DNA from: Carboxylicivirga linearis
Lineage (GTDB): Bacteria > Bacteroidota > Bacteroidia > Bacteroidales > Marinilabiliaceae
Length of the DNA: 64,000 nt
Reading direction: 5' to 3'
Assembly (NCBI RefSeq): GCF_018271995.1
Contig: NZ_JAGUCO010000017.1
Location: 1-64,000 of the forward strand
Each line of letters starts with the position of its first letter. The stretch's first letter is position 1. Shown here one piece after another: positions 45,556 to 54,300 of this stretch. The notes below the pieces were generated by a model. It was not told the DNA's origin and ran no database searches. It was given only the letters and a program-made list of their open reading frames with translations. The position numbers were made by a program, and so were the translations under genes.

Positions 45556-47526
45556 ATGAGAAATCTACTTGCCATCCTTATAATTATCTTTTCATCCACT
45601 TTAGTACAAGCACAAATAAATAAAGCAAATGCCACTGGGGCATACATTTATAATTTTGCAAAACTCTCTTCATCACCTAAACAAAATCAATTTTCAACCT
45701 ATCCCATTGTGGTTGTTTCAAATAACCAATTATTGATTGAGGAGTTTAAAAAGATGGCGCAAAACAATAAAGTTAATGGTAAACCTATTCAACTTACAAT
45801 CGACAACAATGCTACAAGTAATTTTGAAGAAGCCTGCCTTGTCTTTATCAGTTCTGACATGAATGATCATTACAGATCTATTTTTAATCAAACCAAAAAT
45901 AGCGAAGTACTTCTTGTAAGTGAAAATTACAAAGACAAAACAAGCATTATGCTCAACCTTTATGAGTCTTCGGATCAAACAATGAAATTTGAAATGAACA
46001 AGGGTAACATTTACGATAGAAACATAACTATTAGCGATGAAATTTTATTGATGGGTGGTAACATTGTTGATTTAACAGAATTATACATTGAGACTCAAAA
46101 AGAATTACAAAGTTCGGATAGTAAAATAGAAGAAATTGAAGATAGCTTATCAACCTTAAGTTCCGAAATTGGGAAGAATCAGCAACAAATAGCTAAGCAG
46201 GATCAAGCTCTTGAACAACAGAAAGAAATAATTAGCAAACAGAAACAAGAGCAACAAAAGCTAACCTCCAACATTTCGGAACAAAAACAACAATTAATAT
46301 CTGTTCAGGATGCTTTTACGCAAAATGAGGCAAAAATGCGCTTGTATAACGACAGCCTGATTCATTCTCGCGAAATTCTTCAATCGTTCCAGAATCAGAT
46401 AGCTGAAAACAACCAAATTCTGCTCGATCAACAAGATGAAATAAAAAACAATAAAGAGGTACTATCGCAAAAAAATACAGTGATTAGAAAACAACGTATT
46501 GTGGTAGCTTTTTTTGTGGTTGGAATTACCGTTAACCTCTTACTACTTATTTTATTACTAAAGAGTTTAAAAGATAAAAAAAGAAAAAACAAACAACTAA
46601 GAAAGCAAAAGGCAGAACTGGCAAAACAAAATGAAGTTTTGGAAAAGAACAGCAATTTAATTGAATCAATGATGGATGAATTGAGCGACAACAATGAAGA
46701 GCTCACCACCATGCTGGAAGAAAACAAGCGCATGCAAAACAAATTGGTTCAATCCGAAAAAATGGCTTCTTTGGGTGTATTGTCTGCAGGTATAGCCCAC
46801 GAAATAAATAATCCAATTAACTTCGTTTACGCTGGAATCAACAGTCTTTTGCGCGATTTTGAAGACATTAAACCGGTAATTGACGAGGTAAGTAAACTAA
46901 ATGTCGACAACAATAATCTCAATGAAAAAATTGAGCTGATAAAAAAACTGAAAGAAGAAAATTACTTTGATGAAGCCATGGAAGCAATTCCAGAAATTAT
47001 CAGCGACATAAAATTAGGTGCCGACCGAACAGCAGAAATAGTGAAAGGACTTCGCAACTTCACACATATGGACTCTGACAATCAGGAAAAGCTAAATATT
47101 AACGAAGGACTCGATACTTCGCTCTTGCTACTAAAAAACAAATACAAAAATCACATTGAAATAGTAAAAGACTACAGCCAAAACATTCCTGATCTTTTAT
47201 GCTTTCCCGGTAAAATAAATCAGGCTTTGCTGAATATTCTGGCCAATGCAGTAGATGCTATTAAAGACAGAGGAACAATTTGGATAACCACAAATCATAC
47301 CGATGCTTTTATAGAAATTATAATCAGAGATAATGGTTACGGTATTCCGGAAGAAATCCAAAGTAAGATATTTGATCCCTTTTTCACAACCAAATCGGTT
47401 GGTGAAGGTACGGGTTTAGGATTAGCCATAACTTTTGGCATAATTGGCGAACACAATGGTACTATAGAAGTTAATTCTAAAGATGGTGAAGGAACTGAAT
47501 TCATCATTCAACTACCCATTCAATAA
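45556..47526 (+). CDS. Histidine kinase with N-terminal YfiR (DUF4154)-like periplasmic domain
   Basis: 656 residues. Signal peptide to VQAQ; then a periplasmic domain (about 22-172) whose opening, KANATGAYIYNFAKLSSSP, and continuation (YPIVVVSNNQ, ACLVFISSDMN, GNIYDRNITISDEILLMGGNI) fit the YfiR/DUF4154 fold. Then a long coiled coil (about 175-310), one membrane helix (about 313-336), another coiled coil, HisKA with His415 in GIAHEINNPINF, and a HATPase domain (ANAVDAI, DNGYGIPEEI, GEGTGLGLAITFGI). YfiR in Pseudomonas is a separate periplasmic repressor of a diguanylate cyclase; here it is fused to a kinase. Ten bases separate its stop from the receiver ATG, so it is in an operon. Confidence 0.85.
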   Translation: MRNLLAILIIIFSSTLVQAQINKANATGAYIYNFAKLSSSPKQNQFSTYPIVVVSNNQLLIEEFKKMAQNNKVNGKPIQLTIDNNATSNFEEACLVFISSDMNDHYRSIFNQTKNSEVLLVSENYKDKTSIMLNLYESSDQTMKFEMNKGNIYDRNITISDEILLMGGNIVDLTELYIETQKELQSSDSKIEEIEDSLSTLSSEIGKNQQQIAKQDQALEQQKEIISKQKQEQQKLTSNISEQKQQLISVQDAFTQNEAKMRLYNDSLIHSREILQSFQNQIAENNQILLDQQDEIKNNKEVLSQKNTVIRKQRIVVAFFVVGITVNLLLLILLLKSLKDKKRKNKQLRKQKAELAKQNEVLEKNSNLIESMMDELSDNNEELTTMLEENKRMQNKLVQSEKMASLGVLSAGIAHEINNPINFVYAGINSLLRDFEDIKPVIDEVSKLNVDNNNLNEKIELIKKLKEENYFDEAMEAIPEIISDIKLGADRTAEIVKGLRNFTHMDSDNQEKLNINEGLDTSLLLLKNKYKNHIEIVKDYSQNIPDLLCFPGKINQALLNILANAVDAIKDRGTIWITTNHTDAFIEIIIRDNGYGIPEEIQSKIFDPFFTTKSVGEGTGLGLAITFGIIGEHNGTIEVNSKDGEGTEFIIQLPIQ

Positions 47527-47535
47527 TTGCGAAAT

Positions 47536-47907
47536 ATGAGATACAAAGTACTATATGTTGATGACGAACAAAGTAACCTGAGAATTTTCAAAGATACTTT
47601 CAGGCGCGATTTTGAGGTTTTTATTGTTGATTCAGGAGCTAAGGCTATTGAGCTAATTAGTAAAACAACTATTGATCTGGTAATAACCGACCAACGAATG
47701 CCCGAAATGACCGGCGTTGAATTATTAAGAGAAATAACCCATCGTTTTAATGATATACCTCATAACCGTCTTATTTTATCGGGATATGCTGAGGACTCTG
47801 AAATTCAAGAAGCGTTTAACAATTATCATCTTTCAAAATTCATAAGCAAACCCTGGGATTACGAAGATCTTAAAAAAGTTATAATTCAATCTATGGAAGA
47901 AAATTAA
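47536..47907 (+). CDS. Single-domain response regulator (receiver only)
   Basis: 123 residues, CheY-like. VLYVDDEQSN supplies the acid pocket, Asp52 in VITDQRMPEM is the phosphorylation site, Ser/Thr position at LILSGYAED, Lys in FISKPWDYE. No output domain. ATG 47536 is preferred to TTG 47527. It sits right after the YfiR-kinase and is the likely acceptor of its phosphate; the next gene starts with a closely similar receiver, indicating duplication. Confidence 0.92.
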   Translation: MRYKVLYVDDEQSNLRIFKDTFRRDFEVFIVDSGAKAIELISKTTIDLVITDQRMPEMTGVELLREITHRFNDIPHNRLILSGYAEDSEIQEAFNNYHLSKFISKPWDYEDLKKVIIQSMEEN

Positions 47908-47960
47908 TGCTATCACTCCATTAACTCCTTATTTAATTATTATCTTTAAACAACCAAACT

Positions 47961-49097
47961 ATGACTCTAACTGCAACTATGGAAAAGTACAACATTTTAT
48001 ACGTTGACGACGAACCCAGCAACTTAAGAATATTCAAAGATACTTTCCGCAGAAGCTTTAATATTCATATAGCTACCTCGGCTAAAGAAGGTATTCAAAT
48101 TCTGGACAACCACAATATTGATTTAATTATTAGCGACCAGCGCATGCCGGAAATGACAGGCGTTGAATTATTAAAATACTCTTTTCAAAAATACCCTAAA
48201 ACAAACCGTATTTTATTAACTGGCTATTCCGACATCAAAGCAATTGAAGAGGCCATCAACCAGGCTCGGGTTTTTCAGTACGTTCAAAAACCCTGGAGCG
48301 AAAAAAGTCTACTCGAGATTATTGGCGATGCTCTGCGTGTGCAGGAGCTGGAAGAAGAGAATGAACGCCAAAAGGAAGCCCTGAAGATAGCCAAGGAAAA
48401 AGCCGAAAAGAGCGACCAGTTGAAAACCGAGTTTATTTACAACTTAACCCACGAAATACGAACTCCAATGAATGGAATCATTGGGTTTGCTTCTTTGCTT
48501 GAAAACGATGACATTGACAAATCAGATAGAAAGCATTATTTAAAAATAATACAAAACAGTACCTCTCAATTACTCCGTATTATTGATGACATACTTGAAA
48601 TTTCACAACTAGTAACCAAGCAAGTTAATGTTCAAAAATCAGAGTTTAACCTAAACGATCTATTAAAAGAATTACATTCATTATTTAACCTCAAAATTAA
48701 AGATAGCAAACTACAGCTTTTTTTGAACTGTGATAGTTTTAATACGGATGAAGTAATAACTACAGACCGCGCCAGACTTTATACTATTTTGAGCAATTTA
48801 CTTGATAATGCCATTAAATTTACCAACGAAGGACATATCGAGCTTAGTTGTATAAAAGAAAATGATACCATTAAAATTTTTGTAAGAGATACAGGCATTG
48901 GTATTCCGGAAAATAGTATTCAAACCATTTTCCAACGCTTTTCACAAGCCGAAAAAGATGCTGTTAATAAATCCGGAGGATTAGGACTGGGATTATCTAT
49001 AGCACAAGAAAACGCGAAGCTCATCAACGGAGAGTTATCTGTGGAATCAAAAATTGGTGAAGGATCTACTTTTTGCCTTACTCTGCTTCAGAAATAA
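47961..49097 (+). CDS. Receiver-histidine kinase hybrid (REC-HisKA-HATPase)
   Basis: 378 residues. An N-terminal receiver with Asp59 in LIISDQRMPEM, followed by a coiled coil, HisKA with His164 in YNLTHEIRTPMNGIIGFASL, and a HATPase domain (LLDNAIKFTNEG, DTGIGIPENS, GLGLGLSIAQENAKL). No membrane segment, so cytoplasmic. The order is opposite to usual hybrids, which suggests that phosphorylation of the receiver controls the kinase. It shares SNLRIFKDTFRR and DQRMPEMTGVELL with the lone receiver upstream. A second start at 47979 is possible. Last gene of the signalling cluster, ending in a terminator. Confidence 0.92.
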   Translation: MTLTATMEKYNILYVDDEPSNLRIFKDTFRRSFNIHIATSAKEGIQILDNHNIDLIISDQRMPEMTGVELLKYSFQKYPKTNRILLTGYSDIKAIEEAINQARVFQYVQKPWSEKSLLEIIGDALRVQELEEENERQKEALKIAKEKAEKSDQLKTEFIYNLTHEIRTPMNGIIGFASLLENDDIDKSDRKHYLKIIQNSTSQLLRIIDDILEISQLVTKQVNVQKSEFNLNDLLKELHSLFNLKIKDSKLQLFLNCDSFNTDEVITTDRARLYTILSNLLDNAIKFTNEGHIELSCIKENDTIKIFVRDTGIGIPENSIQTIFQRFSQAEKDAVNKSGGLGLGLSIAQENAKLINGELSVESKIGEGSTFCLTLLQK

Positions 49098-49130
49098 AAA
49101 AAGGCAAATCGTAACTGATTCGCCTTTTTT
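49098..49130. terminator. Bidirectional terminator
   Basis: AAAAAGGCAAATC pairs with GATTCGCCTTTTTT with one mismatch, loop GTAACT. It serves the plus-strand signalling cluster and, read the other way, the GH43 gene on minus. Confidence 0.85.
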
Positions 49131-49149
49131 TGGTGTTGCCTTTTGACAA

Positions 49150-51207
49150 TTATTTTTTGATTACTTTCCTAAATGCAAAGCCCTCTTTTCCTATTACCTT
49201 AACAAGGTATATGCCGGAATTATATCCACTTAGATCGCAGTTAAACTCAATTTTTTGTTCTTTATAACTGTTAACTTTCATGCCCGCACTGTTATATATA
49301 TCAACACTAATTAATTGATCAGCCTTTACGGTTAAATTACTGTTGGTAGGATTAGGAAACACCTGAAGATCAATCCAGTCTTCAGTGTTTATACCGGTAG
49401 ATGTAGAGAAGGATTGAGTAATTTTAATAGTTTCCCTCTGTCCGCTTTTTGATGTAATAGTAATTCTGTTCGTTCTTTCCTCTGATAAAGTATTTGCGGT
49501 TGCGGTAATAGTTAATGCACTACTCCCCGTCCCTTCGAGAGGCGAAACACTCAACCAAGAATCATCTGTTACCCTTATGCTCCACGATCCATTACTCTCA
49601 AGCTCAACAGAAGTACAAATGGTATCCTGGTGCGTAAAGTCCAAATCGGAAACTGAACTTATCAACGTTTCATCAAACGATTCTACATACCAACGCTGGC
49701 AGTCATGATTGGTATTAGGCCATAACTTAACCTGATAATCCGAAGTATACGCATAAGGAATCTCCAGTAAATTATCCTGAGCTGAGGGATAAACTAATGT
49801 TTTCCCGTTGGGTGATTGTGCTACTCTAAATTTCTGATTGATGGATCCCGTATAAGAATCTGTTAATCTCAATATATCACCATTATTATCCCCGGCTGCT
49901 TCTATATAAAGTGTTTTATCATCATAACTCCTGATGGTATATTCACCTGTTCCTAATGAGGAAAACAACCATTTTTGGGTATCATACAGATCATTTTCAG
50001 CATACTGATACAACACTCTGCCATCAGCAGAAGAATGACCTTGTACATCCAGCATTTTATTACTATTCGCGTTCTTCAAAGTATAATAACCAGGATCAAG
50101 ATAATTCATCGATATTGAAGGCCATCCGTCAGCACCCCATTTTAGGAATCCCATACCTAAAGTAGGTCCACCTTTATAATCGGCAGCCTCACTTGGATAA
50201 TATCCATTAGGTGAATAATAATGAAAACTCACATGATCAACACCATTCTCTCGATACACCCCAATGTGACCAGGTCCAAAATACCGATCCTCTTCTCCCC
50301 TTGAATCATTATGCCTTAACACCACTGTTCCTCCACTGCTGGTACCGTAAGCAACCATGTTCCTTCCAATTTTATCAACAAAGGGTCCCTTAGGACTTGT
50401 TGATCGTCCCATAACCACATAATAGGTACTGGCTATACCATTGCAACAACCACCTTTATTATAAAAAAGGTAATAGTAACCGTCTCTATATATCATACAA
50501 GCTCCCTCACCTTCGGCATAGCTATTACTATTAGGACCTGTCCAAGAATTAGCGATTGTAGTCCCGGGCAAGTTACCTTCATAACTTTTAGGCTTACCCG
50601 AAACAGAATCAATTTCTGTAACAACCATTCCTCGCGAATTAAACGAACCATATACCATCCATATTTTGTTATCATGTCCTCGTGATAATGCGGGATCGAT
50701 TGCGTTTAAGGCTAAACCAGGTTGATATGACCAAATCCCAAGAAATCCAACATCAGTCCAACCGTAATCAGCATCCTCAGGATTAAGACTCTTAGTGGTT
50801 ACACAACCAATGGTTGATGTCATAGTACCCCATTCCGAACAAGAATAATACAAATAGTACTGATCATTCATATAGATTATATCAGGCGCCCAGAAACCAC
50901 CATGAAATACAGGATTTCCATCACCATCGGTTGCACCGTTTACATAATCGTTTATCCAATCTGGAAATTCGGTCTTCGTAAATGGAGATGGTCCTTGTTG
51001 CCAGGTCACCAAATCATATGAATACATGGCATGAATTCCGTCGCCGGTGCCAAATACCCAGTATTTATCACCACACTTCACAATACTGGAAGGGTCATGT
51101 ATACCTGCTGGCCAGGATTGGGCTCCAACCTTTGAAACACCCATTAAACCGACAAATAACAGGATCGTAATCAGTATTTTTTTAGATGTAAAAGTTAATT
51201 CTTTCAT
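49150..51207 (-). CDS. GH43 arabinanase-like enzyme with ricin-type, BACON and T9SS domains
   Basis: 685 residues. Signal peptide to VGAQ. The five-bladed propeller of GH43 holds the catalytic set: base Asp38 in GIHDPSS, pKa-tuning Asp171 in ALNAIDPAL, acid Glu234 in AEGEGACMIY; GPGH binds the usual metal. The likely reaction is cleavage of alpha-1,5-arabinan or arabinosyl side chains of pectin. A ricin-type carbohydrate-binding module follows (about 370-505, YYTLKNANSNKMLDVQG), then a BACON-like domain (about 515-605, WSIRVTDDSWLSVSPLEGTG), and a T9SS sorting tail (LQVFPNPTNSNLTV ... FRKVIKK). Secreted by T9SS to the surface. It lies 187 bases downstream of the PL11 gene, same strand. Confidence 0.92.
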   Translation of the reverse strand: MKELTFTSKKILITILLFVGLMGVSKVGAQSWPAGIHDPSSIVKCGDKYWVFGTGDGIHAMYSYDLVTWQQGPSPFTKTEFPDWINDYVNGATDGDGNPVFHGGFWAPDIIYMNDQYYLYYSCSEWGTMTSTIGCVTTKSLNPEDADYGWTDVGFLGIWSYQPGLALNAIDPALSRGHDNKIWMVYGSFNSRGMVVTEIDSVSGKPKSYEGNLPGTTIANSWTGPNSNSYAEGEGACMIYRDGYYYLFYNKGGCCNGIASTYYVVMGRSTSPKGPFVDKIGRNMVAYGTSSGGTVVLRHNDSRGEEDRYFGPGHIGVYRENGVDHVSFHYYSPNGYYPSEAADYKGGPTLGMGFLKWGADGWPSISMNYLDPGYYTLKNANSNKMLDVQGHSSADGRVLYQYAENDLYDTQKWLFSSLGTGEYTIRSYDDKTLYIEAAGDNNGDILRLTDSYTGSINQKFRVAQSPNGKTLVYPSAQDNLLEIPYAYTSDYQVKLWPNTNHDCQRWYVESFDETLISSVSDLDFTHQDTICTSVELESNGSWSIRVTDDSWLSVSPLEGTGSSALTITATANTLSEERTNRITITSKSGQRETIKITQSFSTSTGINTEDWIDLQVFPNPTNSNLTVKADQLISVDIYNSAGMKVNSYKEQKIEFNCDLSGYNSGIYLVKVIGKEGFAFRKVIKK

Positions 51208-51335
51208 ATATGAATTTTAGTTACAAAATAACAGCTCAGCAAAAAAACAAAATGTATTGATTAAAAAAAATGACAGTTAAATAATTACAAAATTATCCTC
51301 CTTAAATATCAATTTTGAATCAAATAGGATTAAAA

Positions 51336-51377
51336 AAAACGCCGTAACTAAATGTAAAATTAAAGTTACGGCGTTTT
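51336..51377 (-). terminator. Terminator after the PL11 gene
   Basis: Perfect 14-bp stem AAAACGCCGTAACT (51336-51349) / AGTTACGGCGTTTT (51364-51377) in T-rich surroundings. It separates the PL11 and GH43 genes, so they are probably transcribed separately or with attenuation. Confidence 0.9.
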
Positions 51378-51394
51378 TCTTATGTATTATTGAG

Positions 51395-54300
51395 TTATTC
51401 TGTTATTAATATTTTTTGCTTACTCATACCCTTACTGGTATAGATACAAACAAAGTGTAATCCTGCAGATAGCTCTGAAGCATCAATATGGATTCGTGAT
51501 GCTCCTACATCCTTCATTTTATATACAACTTCTCCTTTCAGATCCACAATCTCAACACGATCAATAATAGTATTATCTGTTTGTTCAATATTCAAAATTC
51601 CACTTGTTGGATTTGGGTATAACTTTACAGCACTAACACTCAAATCATCAATTGCCGTTGTACCTGTAACAGAAATTATACCTTCAGAATTCAACTTCGA
51701 TAAATCCCACTCTAATCCTTCACCCGGACTAGCAGGTGAGATACCAGCGAAACTACCTTCAATGGTAGAGGCATCAAACAATTTAAAACTATCACCAGCT
51801 TCTAATGCTGCGCCGTTTAATTCTGAAATATTTAATGTACCGGCAAGCGTTAAAGTATTACCAGATACGAATTGATCATTATCGCTTCCATTCTTGTCCA
51901 ACTCAAAATAAAGAACTGATCCGGCATGGAAGGTAACTGATCTTTGACAGGTTAATGTACCAACGCCGTCGTTACCCGGTGCAACTATTGAACCATCATA
52001 AAAAGTTATGTTCCCATTTAAATTCCCTTCACCAGACAGAGTACCATTACCATACACTCTTAAAGATCCGGATAAGGTATTGGATCCTTTACGCACTCCA
52101 CCTGATAAGACAGAAACAGTTCCGCTTACACTTCCTGATCCATCTAATGTAGCTCCGTTTCTGATCATTAAAGAACTGGTTCCTGTGGCACTTCCACCAT
52201 TATTTGCCACTACAAGTGTTCCACCGTAAACATTTGTGCTTCCACTGTAATCATTAGCATTGGTTAACGTCCAGCTTCCTTCACCATATTTATTGATAGT
52301 TGACGATCCGGTAAATAATCCCCGGAATATAGCATCGTTATTATTATATCCAACGTTATAGGTGGCTCCCGACATTGTGGCACCTGCCTCACCGCTTAAG
52401 GCTCCGAATGCCATTGTCCCTCCTGCAATATTATAAACATAAAGGTCAGAACTTACATGTACAGAAGCCTTTCCAAAGCCGTAGTTGTTATTAATACGGA
52501 AGTCTCCTCCATCACCATCAGTTGTAACATTAATGGTGCCTTCAAAATTAGACCAGTCACCATTTAAATCATTTCTAATCCAGGGTGAATACAAATTCAA
52601 GGTTCCTTTTCCGAACAACTTACCGGTTAATGAACTTCTACTGTCTAAACGCAATGTTCCTCTTTCTCCTTCCGGAACTACAATATGCCATCTACAACCA
52701 TCGGTGTATGAATAACTATTATCTAACATTGCCAGAGTTCCACCCTTTAAAGTAAGCGTATCTCCTAAACCATTAATATTAGCAACATCTTCCAATAGTT
52801 GTATAGTACCGGCCTCAATTACTGTACCTGCATGATTATTGACTGTCTCAAGACACAATGTACCACTACCTTTTTTAATCAAGCGACCAGAGCCGGTTAG
52901 GCTACCTTTTACAATTATACTACCTCCATTAACATTAATGGTTCCATCATTCTCACCTAATGTAATACTACGGTCTGTAGTTACTTCAGAGAAAGCTGCA
53001 TATTGTAATTCACCTCCGTTAATGACTAAATTGGAAGCATCAGCTGACGATGAACCGATAGGCGAATTATATCCTCCATTGGCCAATGAACTTACACGAA
53101 GTATACCACCCTCAATAATGGTTGCGCCTGTATAACTATTTGAATTTAAAATAGCGAACATACCGTCTCCTCTCTTTGTAAAATTGGCATCTCCGGCAAT
53201 TTTACCCGATCCTGAAAGTATCATTGTATTATCCGACTCACAAAGAAAATCGCTTACTGCATATTCCCCTTTAATTTCTATACTTCTCTGAATAGCCGTA
53301 TTATCAAACACCACGGAATCTTCTCCTAAGAAATAATCCTGTACTCCCTGGTTATCCCAGTTAAGCGTATTAAATAAATCCCAGGTTTTATTTACACTAC
53401 CTTTCCATACTACTGTTCCTGGCAATCGGGTATCCGCAACTTCTAACTTAATTTCTCCCGATTCAATAATAAGTTCAAACGGTAATCCAGGTAATCCTTC
53501 AATCTTAATATCTTCTATACTTCCGTTAAAGGCACCTGTAAACTTGGCCAATATATATGTACCTGCAGTTAATTTCCCATCTAAACGATTAATATTAATA
53601 GTAACGTTACCGTTTACATTAATATCTCCGTCAACTACAATAATATCATTAAGCTTATCTACCGCTTCAATGTCGTCTGACAAATCCATGTAAACAGTAG
53701 TTTTATCACCCAGACTTAAATGCTGATTTATAAAGATACTATCCGCATCCTCTTTTGCATTACTCACAATCAACTCTCCATAAGTCTCAACATCAATTCC
53801 TTTTTTAAACAAACCTGAACCAGCCACAGTAGCAAACCTTTTAGCATAAACCGGTCCATTCAGCTCTCCTGACAATGTAAGTTGTCCATCCCAAACTCTG
53901 GTAATTCCGGTGAAGGTATTAGCTGTTTCGATGGTTAAATTACCTTGACCTGCTTTGGTTAAATCAGTCTCCCCAGAAATAAAACCTTCTCCTGTAAATG
54001 TAAAATCATTTGGACTAATAACCCGAATATCTTCAGGAACCAATTCTCCAGCCAGTTCCACCAAAGATTGACTACTTGAAATATCAAACAACAGGCTATC
54101 TCCGTTTGAGAATAATATTTCACTACCATCCTTCTTCCATGAAGCTGAACTTAAATCCCAAACTCCACTAGTAAACACCAGCTGTCCGGGAATTAATATT
54201 GGTGATGGAGGAATTGAATCCATATCATGTCCAATAAAAAAAGATGGATGAGGTGGTTGGTTATATGAATTAGGCTGCCATGCAATTGCAGCTCTGTATT

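Noticed and set aside
52839-53135. Open frame of 98 codons opposite the PL11 gene
   Set aside because: Antisense to repeat-coding sequence; Pro/Leu-rich translation reflects the repeats on the other strand.
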